Of a DNA stretch of 43,552 bases, positions 7,186-14,864 are shown in pieces. How positions within the stretch are numbered: the stretch's first letter is position 1; each line of letters opens with the position of its first letter. Below the pieces are notes generated by a model, which made no database searches, was not told the DNA's origin, and worked only from the letters and a program-made list of their open reading frames with translations. Source of the DNA: Nocardia pseudovaccinii NBRC 100343 (lineage in GTDB: Bacteria > Actinomycetota > Actinomycetes > Mycobacteriales > Mycobacteriaceae). Location: positions 1 to 43,552 of the forward strand of contig NZ_BDBY01000361.1 in the NCBI RefSeq assembly GCF_001613225.1, in the 5' to 3' direction. Made by a program: the position numbers and the translations under genes.

Positions 7186-7233
7186 CCGGCACAACGCGAG
7201 ACCTGCTCGAGCGAGCAGCAAGGAGTGGTCAGC

Positions 7234-7443
7234 GTGAACACCGAACTATCTGAAGTGAATTGGTTCAAGAGCAGCCACAGCAGCGGCCAGACCGACTGCG
7301 TCGAAGTGGCGTGGCTCGATGGGGGCAGGGTGGGCGTTCGTGACTCGAAGAACCCCACCGGTCCAGCGCTGAACTTCGCCCCGGGCGAATGGGATGCCCT
7401 CACCACTGGCATCACGGACGGAGAATTCCAGCGCCCTGCCTGA
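7234..7443 (+). CDS. DUF397 protein, copy 2
   Basis: 69 residues from GTG 7234, with AGGAG at 7221-7225. An upstream in-frame GTG at 7225 would sit inside the ribosome site, so the later one is preferred; it also gives the same length as the flanking copies. The protein is nearly identical to copy 3 at the N-terminus and to copy 1 at the C-terminus. The main changes are VEVAWLDGGRVGVRDSKNP and LNFAPGEWDALTTG. It is part of a recent tandem triplication. Confidence 0.9.
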   Translation: MNTELSEVNWFKSSHSSGQTDCVEVAWLDGGRVGVRDSKNPTGPALNFAPGEWDALTTGITDGEFQRPA

Positions 7444-7488
7444 CCAGGCCTCAACGCGAGCTCGAGCGAGCAGCAAGGAGTCGTCAGC

Positions 7489-7698
7489 GTGAACACCGAA
7501 CTATCTGAAGTGAATTGGTTCAAGAGCAGCTACAGCGGCGGCCAGACCGACTGCGTCGAGGTGGCGTGGCTCGATGGAGGCGGAGTCGGCGTTCGTGACA
7601 CGAAGAACCCCACCGGCCCAGCGCTGATCTTCGCCCCGGGCGAATGGGATGCCTTCACGGCTGGCGTCACCAACGGAGAGTTCAACCGCCCCGCCTGA
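7489..7698 (+). CDS. DUF397 protein, copy 3
   Basis: 69 residues from GTG 7489 with the same leader (AGCAAGGAGTCGTCAGC) as copy 2. It is the most diverged copy at the C-terminus (GGVGVRDTKNP, then FTAGVTNGEFNRPA). A strong hairpin at 7725-7759 follows, ending the XRE-DUF397 transcription unit. Confidence 0.9.
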   Translation: MNTELSEVNWFKSSYSGGQTDCVEVAWLDGGGVGVRDTKNPTGPALIFAPGEWDAFTAGVTNGEFNRPA

Positions 7699-7724
7699 GC
7701 CGGGCAAAACCGAAGACCACAAAG

Positions 7725-7759
7725 CGGCCCCGCGCGACCATGACGTCGACGCGGGGCCG
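7725..7759 (+). terminator. Hairpin terminator after the DUF397 genes
   Basis: Perfect 10-bp stem CGGCCCCGCG (7725-7734) with CGCGGGGCCG (7750-7759) and a 15-nt loop, followed by TTGCTATT. It starts 27 bp after the last DUF397 stop. The stem is GC-rich, with only a short T-poor tail, as is usual in actinomycetes. Confidence 0.75.
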
Positions 7760-8071
7760 TTGCTATTGTCACGGCAGGCCATCCTGCACAACAGATTTGC
7801 TGGCATGAAAGTCGCGAATACCACCGAGCCGATGGCACTTCAGCGCGGATTGCCGCGTCGCCCACCCTTGAGCCCCCTCATCCTCTGCTTGCGATCGTTC
7901 AGCCGCACTGGCCTCGACCAGTTCGTCTGTGGAGGATTTGAGAGTTCTTGCTGTTGACCGAGGCCGGGTCGTCGTACGGTCGGCGAGCTCACGACCGCGC
8001 CAGCGCTCACGACTCGCCTCCGGGCTCCTCCGCGGCGGTCGGCATGACTGAATCCCCATAAGTCCCAATAA
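7760..8071. other. 312-bp stretch with no supported gene
   Basis: Open frames exist on both strands. A reverse-strand frame from 8083 to 7769 would give about 104 residues rich in Arg and Ser, but it has no convincing ribosome site, domain or codon pattern. I see no RNA gene or repeat here. Confidence 0.4.
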
Positions 8072-8107
8072 TGTTGACATCACATGCTGTTGACATCACG
8101 CGATGTC
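8072..8107 (+). promoter_or_regulatory. Direct repeat and inverted repeat upstream of the winged-helix gene
   Basis: TGTTGACATCAC occurs at 8072-8083 and again at 8088-8099, a 16-bp period. The second copy also forms an inverted repeat, GACATC-ACGC-GATGTC (8092-8107). TTGACA inside each copy could serve as a -35 box. The spacing suggests tandem protein binding sites, about 93 bp before the gene at 8200. Confidence 0.45.
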
Positions 8108-8199
8108 GATTATTAGCCTTTTATGACATTCCCCCGTGTGCGCGCGTCGGCGCGGCTCCGCGTACACCGTCGGCATGTCTAGCCTTTCGAGGAGGACGC

Positions 8200-8445
8200 A
8201 TGAGGTTCGGGCAGGCAGCACAATCGGTGGTGCTGAGCATTCTTCGTCCCGGCGGCCTGCTGTCGGCGGTTCAGATCCAGCGACAGGCACAGCTGACGGG
8301 GTGGAGCACCCGCAGTGCGCTGTCGCGGCTGCGTGCACGCGGCCTGGTCGTCGCCATTTCGCACAGCGGGTGCTGGCAGATCAGCGAACGCGGACGCGCG
8401 ACGACGACGGCACGAAGTGCGTCGCGACTGGCCTCCAGCCGCTGA
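8200..8445 (+). CDS. Small winged-helix DNA-binding protein
   Basis: 81 residues with GGAGG at 8191-8195. The sequence VVLSILRPGGLLSAVQIQRQ then LTGWSTRSALSRLRARGLVV reads as a winged helix with recognition helix WSTRSALSRLRARG, followed by the wing VAISHSGCWQISERGRA. The Arg/Ser-rich tail is basic. The nearest family may be MarR- or replication-regulator-like winged helices, but I cannot place it. Repeats upstream at 8072-8107 could be its own operator. Confidence 0.7.
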   Translation: MRFGQAAQSVVLSILRPGGLLSAVQIQRQAQLTGWSTRSALSRLRARGLVVAISHSGCWQISERGRATTTARSASRLASSR

Positions 8446-8559
8446 TACTCACTGACGCTCGCCGCGCAGCCGTACGCTGTTCGCCTCGCGGAGTTCGACT
8501 GAGTATCCGGTCCGCAGACCTGAAGTCCTGAGCGGTCGTGTAATTCCGTTCCAGCCGAT

Positions 8560-8697
8560 TCACCGCACGGAAACCCCGATACGGTCTCGCAGCGCCGACC
8601 ACACCATGCCCGGCTTCGGGCGCCGGTCCAGCAGTTCGGACGCGGCATCCGCTCGGACGCGCAGCTGCGGCTCGATGTTACGGAAGTCATATCGCAT
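8560..8697 (-). CDS. Possible 45-residue protein divergent from the NmrA-like gene
   Basis: The frame runs from ATG 8697 with GGAG four bases upstream. The product opens MRYDFRNIEPQLRVRADAA and ends DRIGVSVR. It is amphipathic and charged, with no recognised domain. Its start lies in one arm of an inverted repeat whose other arm precedes the NmrA-like gene. It could be a small regulator or the remnant of one. The good ribosome site and even codon use support it; its short length argues for caution. Confidence 0.4.
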   Translation of the reverse strand: MRYDFRNIEPQLRVRADAASELLDRRPKPGMVWSALRDRIGVSVR

Positions 8698-8743
8698 GAC
8701 ACTCCAATCAATCTAGTATGAGATTCATACGATATGATTTCCA
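8681..8743. promoter_or_regulatory. Nested inverted repeats between divergent genes
   Basis: The outer arms are about 19 bp, 8683-8701 and 8724-8742, matching at 15 of 19 positions when one is reverse-complemented (core CGATATGA). Between and overlapping them lies a perfect GTATGA-GAT-TCATAC (8716-8730), and GTCAT-N5-ATGAC is at 8686-8700. The region sits between the start at 8697 and the NmrA-like start at 8758, as expected for a shared operator of a dimeric repressor. Confidence 0.5.
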
Positions 8744-8757
8744 AAGATGGAGTGGTC

Positions 8758-9612
8758 ATGATCCTTGTCACCGGAGCCACCGGAACCGTCGGCCGTCCGC
8801 TCGTCGAACTGCTTGCCGCACAAGGAGTTCAAGTACGCGCCGTCACCCGGTCCCCCGAAAATGTCGAGCTGCCCGCCGGTGTCGAGGTCGTGGGCGGCGA
8901 TCCGGCCTGGCCGGACACCCTTGCCGACGCCCTCGACGGTGCGTCCGCGGCATTCCTACACCCACGCGCCGTCGGCGATGCGGCCTTCGCATTCGCGGAA
9001 CTGGCTGGTAAGCGTGGTGTGCGGCGGCTCGTCGCCCTCTCGGCCATCAATATCGACGACCCGCTCGCCGCACAGCCGTCCCGATTCCGCGGCGACCGGA
9101 ACAGGGAGGCCGAGCAGGCGGTGGTGGACAGCGGTCTGGAGTGGGTGAGCCTGCGTGCCAGCAGCTTTGCGGTCAATGTGCTGCAGAGCGGGTGGAATGC
9201 GCAGATCCGAGCGGGTGATGTGGTGCGTGGACCCTATGCCGAATTCGCCGAGAGTCCGCTGCACGAAGGGGATATCGCGGCGGTCGTGGCGCATGCCCTC
9301 CTGACCGACGATCTGGTCAACAGACGAGTGGAATTGACCGGGCCGCAATCACTTAGCCATGCGGATATGGTTCGGATCATCGGCGAGGTCATCGGCAGGC
9401 CGCTGCGCTATGAGGAAGTTCCCGCCGCTGTGGTTCGACAAGGCATGGTGGCGCGCGGCTTTCCCGAGGATTTCGTCGACTCCCTGCTCACCCGCTACGC
9501 CGATGGCGTCGGCCAACCCGCACCGCTCACCGACAATGTCGAGAAAACACTAGGCCGCACAAGAACTTTCGCCGAGTGGGCCGCCGATAACGCTGCCACG
9601 TTCCGGAATTGA
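8758..9612 (+). CDS. NmrA-like NAD(P)-binding oxidoreductase
   Basis: 284 residues. The N-terminal Rossmann motif is VTGATGTVGRPLVELL (residues 4-19), followed by VRAVTRSPENVELP. It is an atypical SDR of the NmrA type: it keeps the glycine loop but the usual Tyr-x-x-x-Lys active site is not seen. I chose ATG 8758 over 8734 because GGAG lies five bases upstream and the glycine loop begins at once. Members act as redox sensors or quinone/azo reductases; the role is unknown. The next gene follows with no gap. Confidence 0.9.
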   Translation: MILVTGATGTVGRPLVELLAAQGVQVRAVTRSPENVELPAGVEVVGGDPAWPDTLADALDGASAAFLHPRAVGDAAFAFAELAGKRGVRRLVALSAINIDDPLAAQPSRFRGDRNREAEQAVVDSGLEWVSLRASSFAVNVLQSGWNAQIRAGDVVRGPYAEFAESPLHEGDIAAVVAHALLTDDLVNRRVELTGPQSLSHADMVRIIGEVIGRPLRYEEVPAAVVRQGMVARGFPEDFVDSLLTRYADGVGQPAPLTDNVEKTLGRTRTFAEWAADNAATFRN

Positions 9613-10212
9613 GTGCGGAACATGCGCACAATCACCAATTTCGCCGCCCAGATATTCAGCGGAATCTTCGCCGGATTCCTGATCGCCGTCCTCGTCCTCG
9701 AACTATCGATGCGTGACGCCACCTCCGCCGTCTACACCCAGGTCAGGCAGATCGAACTGGAATGGCTCGACGTCCTCGCCACCGTCACCCTGCTACCCGC
9801 CCTGATCGCCACCGCCCTCATCATCGTGGCCCGCTTCCGCGACCGCGGTGCGGCCCACTGGCTCCCGATCATCGCGTTCGCACTGCTCGCGGGCGTCCTG
9901 ATCCTGACGATCATCGTGAACCTACCGATCAATGCCGACCAACGCGACTGGATCGTCACCATGCCGCCCAGCGACTGGGCAACCATCCGTGATCGTTGGC
10001 AGCTCTCACATGCGCTCCGCACAGTAGCCGCCACTCTCGCCTTCGCGGCGCTGAGCGCGGCTCAGGGCACCCGACGGTTCGCCACCACCCACTCGGCAAC
10101 CGCGTCGGGAGACACGTCTTCGCCGAGCACATTATCGATGACGACCCGCCCGACACAGATCGAGCGCAGTACCCGATCGGTGAATGCCTCCACATCTCCC
10201 CACGGCAGATAG
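9613..10212 (+). CDS. DUF1772-like membrane protein with a tail overlapping tetR
   Basis: 199 residues from GTG 9613, directly after the NmrA-like stop. Four hydrophobic helices (about residues 9-31, 54-72, 83-101 and 133-150) and the loop between helices 3 and 4 with NLPINADQRDWIV match DUF1772/anthrone oxygenase-like proteins. After about residue 152 the protein becomes a Ser/Thr/Arg-rich tail of about 48 residues that is the antisense of the tetR 3' end. Normal members end near the last helix, so the tail looks like read-through of non-selected sequence after loss of the native stop. ATG 9622 is an alternative start. Confidence 0.8.
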   Translation: MRNMRTITNFAAQIFSGIFAGFLIAVLVLELSMRDATSAVYTQVRQIELEWLDVLATVTLLPALIATALIIVARFRDRGAAHWLPIIAFALLAGVLILTIIVNLPINADQRDWIVTMPPSDWATIRDRWQLSHALRTVAATLAFAALSAAQGTRRFATTHSATASGDTSSPSTLSMTTRPTQIERSTRSVNASTSPHGR

Positions 10213-10742
10213 GGTTTCGCGATCAGCAGCGAGGCGACGCCGTGCGCGGCCGACCACAACTCCAAGACGACCGGCACCGGGTCACCCGGCGTGACCACGC
10301 CGAGGTTCATGCACTCGGTGACGGTCGCCGCGAGATGGGCGAAGGCACTGCTGCTCAACACCTGGTCGACCGCGCCCGCCGTCTCGCCGGGCGTCATGGC
10401 CAAGCGGTACTGCTTCGGGTGCTCCCTGGCGAAGCGGACATATGCCAGACCCTGCTGACGCAGACGCTCCATCGGCGAGTCGCTCGGATCGGATGCGGCC
10501 AGCATTTCCGCGTCCAGATCTTCGAAGACCTGGGCCACCACCGACTCGATCAGCTGATCCTTATCCGCGAAATGGCGGTAGATCGATGGCGGGGTGACAC
10601 CGACAATCTTGGCGATCTCCCGGATGGAAACCGCGTCGACGTGACCGGCATCAGCCAGCAGCTTCTTTGTGGCGTCGAGTATTTCGGCGCGTAGCTCCGC
10701 ACCGGAGCCACGTGCCGAACGCTTCCTGCGGGTAGAAGTCAC
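10062..10742 (-). CDS. TetR-family regulator of the MMPL operon
   Basis: 226 residues from GTG 10742, overlapping the MMPL stop (GTGA). The N-terminal helix-turn-helix reads ILDATKKLLADAGHVDAVSI, then REIAKIVGVTPPSIYRHFADKDQL (about residues 21-64). The C-terminal domain YVRFAREHPKQYRLAM...LWSAAHGVASLL is the TetR_C_33 type (WHG-like), often sensing lipophilic or acyl ligands. It is co-transcribed with the MMPL gene, and a 25-bp palindrome before that gene is a plausible binding site, so it probably represses its own operon. Confidence 0.93.
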   Translation of the reverse strand: MTSTRRKRSARGSGAELRAEILDATKKLLADAGHVDAVSIREIAKIVGVTPPSIYRHFADKDQLIESVVAQVFEDLDAEMLAASDPSDSPMERLRQQGLAYVRFAREHPKQYRLAMTPGETAGAVDQVLSSSAFAHLAATVTECMNLGVVTPGDPVPVVLELWSAAHGVASLLIAKPYLPWGDVEAFTDRVLRSICVGRVVIDNVLGEDVSPDAVAEWVVANRRVP

Positions 10743-13003
10743 GCTCGTCCGGCTAGTTGGTGTTTTTCGGATTCGGTTGTGCCCGGAGCGGTTTCGCCCT
10801 CACTCAGGCCGATCTTGGCGTGCAGCCGGGCGAGCGGCGCTGGCGCCCACCAGTTCGCGGTGCCGAGCAGCCGCATGAGTGCGGGCGCGAGCAGACCGCG
10901 GATCAGCGTTGCGTCCGCGAGCACCGTCAACGTCAGCCCCAGGCCCGTCATCTGGATGAACGATACCTTCGACGTGACCATCGCGGCCATCACGATGGCC
11001 ATCAATAGTGCGGCCGCGGTGAAGATCCGGCCGGTGCGCGCGACACCCAGGGCCACCGCGCGAGTGTTGTCCGCGGCGGTCTGTCCCGAGGCCAGCCACT
11101 CCTCGCGAATGCGCGAGAGCAGGAATACCTCATAGTCCATGGACATTCCGAAGGCGAGGCAGAACATCAGGATCGGCATGGTCGGAACCAGATATCCGGT
11201 CGCGCTGTTGCCGAAAACGCTGGACAAGTGTCCGTCCTGGAAGATCCAGACCATCGCTCCGAACGCGGCGGTCAGCGAAAGCGTATTGAGGGCAAGAGCT
11301 TTCAGCGGTAGCAGCATACTACCGGTGAACAGGAACAGCACTACGAATGAGGTGAGCGCGATCAGCCCAGCGGCCAGTGGCAGTCGCGCACCGAGTGCGT
11401 CGAGGGAGTCGCGGTTGATCGCGGCGCTGCCGCCGAAGAGCGCCGGTCCCGGGCTCGGGACATCGCGAAGCCGGTCCAGTTGCGTCTTGCCCGCGGAGGT
11501 GAAGGGATCGACTGTCGTCGCGACAGTGAAGAATGCGCCGGTATCGTTCGTCATCTGGGGCGATCCCGGCGCCACCTTCAGTCCGCCTGCGTATAGGCCG
11601 GAACCCGAGAGCACTCCGGACACGCCTTCCACCTTCGACAGCGCGGCGGCGTAGTCGCCGATGGCGGCCGGGCTTCCGTGGTAGTCGTCGAGCACCACGG
11701 TGGCATTGGTCGCGGCATTGGATTGGAAGTCCGAACGCAGGGCGTCGCCGACCGTGCGACTGGAGGCGGAGGCGCCCGCATTGAGCACTCGATCGTCCGG
11801 ATAGCCGAATTTCACACCGAGGAACGGGGATCCGATCGCCAGCATCAGCACGATGATCGCGATAGCGACCGGTGCGGCATGGCGCATCACCCACTGGACT
11901 GTGCGGTACCAGAAGGTCTGCTCGGGTGTGCGCTGGGCGTGCGGATCCCAGCCGAACAAGCGCCCCAACGGCTTTCGCAGATCCAGTGCATTCACTCGAT
12001 GTCCGAGCACCATCAACACCGCGGGCAGGATCAAGATCGACGCGGCGGCGGCCGCGGCGACCACCGCGACTCCCGCGTAGGCGAAGGATTGCAGGAAGTA
12101 CAGATTGAACACGCCCAGCGCGGCCACCGACAGCGCGACAGTCAGTGCGGAATACAGCACCGTGCGTCCCGCGGTCTGCACCGCGCGCACCACCGCAGCC
12201 TCGACATCGAGTCCATTGCCGAGTTCCTCGCGGAAGCGGCTGACGATGAACAGGCTGTAGTCGATCGCGAGGGCAAGACCCATTGCCGTGGTCAAGTTCA
12301 GCGCGTAGATCGACACATCGGTGAAGACCGTGAGGGCGCGCAGGATCGCCAGGGTGGTCAAGATCGCGAAGATCCCGACGGCCAGCGGCAGGAAGGCCGC
12401 GACCAAGCTGCCGAAGACCAGGATCAGCACGATGAACGACAGCGGGATCGCCACACTCTCGGCGACCGCGAGATCGTGGGTGATCTGCTCGTTCGATTCG
12501 TGGTAGAGGGAGCTGAGGCCGCCCTGATAGACGCTGACGCCGTCGCTGGTGCCGGTGACCTCTTCGGCGATCGCACCGGCGGCCTTTTGGGCCATGGACT
12601 CCTCGCCGGTGATGTAGCCGAGCACCAGTGCGCTCTTACCGTCCTTGCTGCGCAACACGGATGCGAACGACTGCGGAGCGCTCCAATAGGACTGGATGCC
12701 GATCACATCGCCGCGCGAGCGCAGGGTGTCGACCACCTTCGCGCCCGCGGCCTTGGCAGCCGGGCTGTCCGCACCGGCATCATCGCGAACCAGCAGGATG
12801 AGATTGGGTTCCGCGCCACCGAAGTTATCGGCGATCAGCTTGGCGACCTGCGACGATTCGGCATCGTCCGGGGTGAAACCGCCGGTCTTCATGTGCGAGA
12901 TCACCGTGGCGCCGAATGCGCCGCAGAGTACTGCCAATAGCGCGGCGGCGAGCAGGATCGTCCGCGGATGCCTGGTGGCCAGATGTGCGATCCGTACGAG
13001 CAT
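10739..13003 (-). CDS. MMPL-family RND transporter
   Basis: 754 residues from ATG 13003, preferred over GTG 13027 because GGGGAG lies seven bases upstream. Layout: TM1 near residue 16, an extracellular porter domain to about 170, five helices (about 175-340), a cytoplasmic loop, TM7 near 380, a second porter domain, and five more helices. The proton-relay regions appear as MGLALAIDYSLFIVSR and AFGMSMDYEVFLLSRIREE, each with the Asp-Tyr pair of the family. MMPL proteins export lipids or mycolates, or act as drug pumps. With its own TetR it more likely handles a regulated lipid or drug than an essential mycolate precursor. Confidence 0.95.
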   Translation of the reverse strand: MLVRIAHLATRHPRTILLAAALLAVLCGAFGATVISHMKTGGFTPDDAESSQVAKLIADNFGGAEPNLILLVRDDAGADSPAAKAAGAKVVDTLRSRGDVIGIQSYWSAPQSFASVLRSKDGKSALVLGYITGEESMAQKAAGAIAEEVTGTSDGVSVYQGGLSSLYHESNEQITHDLAVAESVAIPLSFIVLILVFGSLVAAFLPLAVGIFAILTTLAILRALTVFTDVSIYALNLTTAMGLALAIDYSLFIVSRFREELGNGLDVEAAVVRAVQTAGRTVLYSALTVALSVAALGVFNLYFLQSFAYAGVAVVAAAAAASILILPAVLMVLGHRVNALDLRKPLGRLFGWDPHAQRTPEQTFWYRTVQWVMRHAAPVAIAIIVLMLAIGSPFLGVKFGYPDDRVLNAGASASSRTVGDALRSDFQSNAATNATVVLDDYHGSPAAIGDYAAALSKVEGVSGVLSGSGLYAGGLKVAPGSPQMTNDTGAFFTVATTVDPFTSAGKTQLDRLRDVPSPGPALFGGSAAINRDSLDALGARLPLAAGLIALTSFVVLFLFTGSMLLPLKALALNTLSLTAAFGAMVWIFQDGHLSSVFGNSATGYLVPTMPILMFCLAFGMSMDYEVFLLSRIREEWLASGQTAADNTRAVALGVARTGRIFTAAALLMAIVMAAMVTSKVSFIQMTGLGLTLTVLADATLIRGLLAPALMRLLGTANWWAPAPLARLHAKIGLSEGETAPGTTESEKHQLAGRA

Positions 13004-13034
13004 GAGCGACTCCCCTAGTTCGACCACCCTTGGG

Positions 13035-13059
13035 TAACAGCGTTAGCGTAACGCCGTTA
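13035..13059 (-). promoter_or_regulatory. TetR-type operator upstream of the MMPL-tetR operon
   Basis: Two 11-bp arms, TAACAGCGTTA (13035-13045) and TAACGCCGTTA (13049-13059), match at 10 of 11 positions around a GCG spacer. The inner CGTTA-GCG-TAACG is perfect. It lies 32 bp before the chosen MMPL start. Length and symmetry suit a TetR dimer; binding by the operon's own TetR is inferred from position. Confidence 0.65.
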
Positions 13060-13119
13060 ACTCAGTGTCGATAGGGGCGCACAGCTAACAAATAGTGATC
13101 CCGATCACGGTTTAGGCAA

Positions 13120-13917
13120 CTACCCGAGGAAGGCGACGATCGCATTGGCGATGGCGTCCGCGTACCTCGCCCGACCGTCGGGCGATTCGATCAGCGCGGC
13201 GTCACCCGGATCGCGCATATTTCCACACTCGACCAATGCGACCGGACGTTCGGACAGGTTGAGACCCGCCAGATCCGCGCGCGGGTTCATGCCATCGGAG
13301 CCGACGTAGGTCGACGGGACGAAGCCGGACCCGATCATGGTGTCGCGCAATGTCGTTGCCAGTCGCTGCGACGGCTCGTGCTGGGCCGGGTTCAGTGGCG
13401 GCGACGAGTACGCGACGTGGAAGCCGTGTGCGCCCGCGGCGGCGCCGTCGGCATGGATCGAGACGACAGCCGCTGCGCCACTGCGGTTTCCGATGGCGGC
13501 GCGTTCGTCGACACACGGACCGACGCCCGCATCGTCGTCGCGAGTCAGCACGACGCGAATTCCGCGGGCGGCCAAGGCATCCCGGACCCGGATGGCGACA
13601 TCCCAGTTGAATTCGTGTTCGGTGTAGCCATCGGTGGCCGACGTGCCGGTGGTGTTGCACGCTTTGGTCTTTCCGCGACCGTCCGGCACCTGACGGTTGA
13701 TCTCGCCGGGCTGCGCGGCATTGCCGCCGTTGTGGCCGGGATCGATGACCACCACGCGGTCATCGGCGATGAAGCGCGGCGGGGACGTCGCCGGTTCGTC
13801 GCCGACCTGCGGCGCCGTGGTGCGCGCCGATGAACCCGATGCGTCGTGCGCGCATCCGCCGAGCAACATGCCCCACGCGCAGATCGCGGCGGTCGTCTTC
13901 CAGCTTCGCAATCGCAT
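13120..13917 (-). CDS. N-acetylmuramoyl-L-alanine amidase (Amidase_3), lipoprotein
   Basis: 265 residues. The start at 13917 gives a signal ending in the lipobox LLGGC with Cys22, so it is likely anchored outside the cell membrane. The Amidase_3 zinc set is visible: His in VIDPGHNGG, Glu in TEHEFNWDV, His in SIHADG, and catalytic Glu in ALVECGNM. An acidic loop follows in LTRDDDAGVGPCVDERA. These enzymes cut the peptide stem from peptidoglycan muramic acid; mycobacterial Rv3717 is a secreted relative. Cys in KACNTTGTS and GPCVDE may form a disulfide. An upstream in-frame GTG at 13926 is possible. Confidence 0.92.
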   Translation of the reverse strand: MRLRSWKTTAAICAWGMLLGGCAHDASGSSARTTAPQVGDEPATSPPRFIADDRVVVIDPGHNGGNAAQPGEINRQVPDGRGKTKACNTTGTSATDGYTEHEFNWDVAIRVRDALAARGIRVVLTRDDDAGVGPCVDERAAIGNRSGAAAVVSIHADGAAAGAHGFHVAYSSPPLNPAQHEPSQRLATTLRDTMIGSGFVPSTYVGSDGMNPRADLAGLNLSERPVALVECGNMRDPGDAALIESPDGRARYADAIANAIVAFLG

Positions 13918-13955
13918 GACATCGACACTGCCACAGGCTTGCGGCTGGTTCACGG

Positions 13956-14759
13956 CTAGCGGAAGGCCAGTGCGCCGAGCGTATCCGCGTGCCGGTACTG
14001 CAGATACTTCTTGACCGTGTCGGCAGGGACGGCCGCATTGGCGGTGGCCACCGTGACCACGACGAACTCCTTCTCGGTCCCGTCGCGCCATTTTCCGGTG
14101 GCGAAATTGTCGATGTAGGTGCCCGGTCGCAGGTGCAGGTCCTCGTCGGTGAACTTGCCGAGCGCGGCGGTGGCCTGGCCATCGCTCGACATCGCCATGA
14201 CGAATTGCGTGATCTTCAGCCCGCCGCTCTCGGCCCGGTACACCATTTCGGCGGCGTACTCGCAGCCCAGGCCGCTGAGCTTGCCGTTCACCTCGAAATC
14301 GCGGCAGTTGGCGTGGTCGCGGCCCTCGACCCAGTCGGCGTGCAGTTCCACGCTGTCGAACTTGAAATTCCAGTCATGGGCGAAGTCGCTGTAGGTGAGC
14401 TTGCCCGCGGACGGCTGGCCCGGACGCGGCGTTGCCGTGGTCGTTCGCGGGGTGCTCGTGCGCGGCGCGCTCGTCGCCGGGACGACGGTGGCGGTGGCCT
14501 CCGAGGCCTGCGTTCGGTCCTTATCTCGCGCGGTGATGGCGACCAGCCCGACGCCGACCACGGCGAGCACCGCGACCAGCCCGAGCACCACCGCGACGAG
14601 CACACCGGTCTTCGATTTCGGCGGCGGGCCCGGTGTAGGCGCGCTGGGATACCCCATCGGGTAGCCCGTCTGCGCCCAGCCCTGCTGAGCCGGATAGTCC
14701 ACCGGTTGCCCCCACGGCGCCGGATCCTGCCGCGGCTGCTCCCCGTATGGATAATTCAC
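13956..14759 (-). CDS. Single-pass membrane protein with Pro-rich N-terminus, unknown extracellular domain
   Basis: 267 residues. Residues 1-48 are Pro/Gly/Tyr/Gln-rich and probably cytoplasmic (GEQPRQDPAPWGQP). One membrane helix (TGVLVAVVLGLVAVLAVVGV) follows, then a Thr/Pro/Ala linker and an extracellular domain of about 150 residues starting GKLTYSDFAHDWNFKFDSVE. Two Cys (NCRDF and LGCEY) may pair. This architecture is common in Nocardia and Mycobacterium, but I recognise no defined family. It sits just upstream of the amidase gene on the same strand, 38 bp away, so a shared transcript is possible. Confidence 0.85.
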   Translation of the reverse strand: MNYPYGEQPRQDPAPWGQPVDYPAQQGWAQTGYPMGYPSAPTPGPPPKSKTGVLVAVVLGLVAVLAVVGVGLVAITARDKDRTQASEATATVVPATSAPRTSTPRTTTATPRPGQPSAGKLTYSDFAHDWNFKFDSVELHADWVEGRDHANCRDFEVNGKLSGLGCEYAAEMVYRAESGGLKITQFVMAMSSDGQATAALGKFTDEDLHLRPGTYIDNFATGKWRDGTEKEFVVVTVATANAAVPADTVKKYLQYRHADTLGALAFR

Positions 14760-14864
14760 GGCCTGCCCACCTCTCCCGCCGGGGCGGCGACCCCCACCCT
14801 GCTTCGGCCGAACCAGTCAGGTACTGATCGCGAGCCGATCCCCCAGCGTTGCAGTTATGCCAGC

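Larger units (their letters stand above)
6936..7698 (+). repeat. Three tandem repeats of about 259 bp, each one DUF397 gene plus leader
   Basis: Units begin at about 6936, 7195 and 7455. The leader is repeated as well as the gene: copy 1 has CGCGTGACCTGCTCAGGCGG, copy 2 CGCGAGACCTGCTCGAGCGA, and copy 3 lacks the ACCTG. In copy 1 the leader is also the 3' coding end of the XRE gene, so copies 2 and 3 look derived from copy 1 by unequal duplication that carried the regulator's tail along. Confidence 0.85.

Noticed and set aside
6936..7698. CRISPR-like array
   Set aside because: The repeats are about 259 bp and are coding DUF397 genes with leaders, not short repeats with spacers.
7769..8083. 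Reverse frame of about 104 residues after the DUF397 terminator
   Set aside because: Arg/Ser-rich with no ribosome site or domain; not enough to call a gene.
4424..8730. Integrated phage or plasmid
   Set aside because: Accessory-looking small genes, but no integrase, att-like direct repeats, tRNA or replication gene was seen.
11678..12940. 420-residue forward frame antisense to the MMPL gene
   Set aside because: Composed of His, Gln, Arg and Asp runs typical of antisense GC-rich DNA; no motif.
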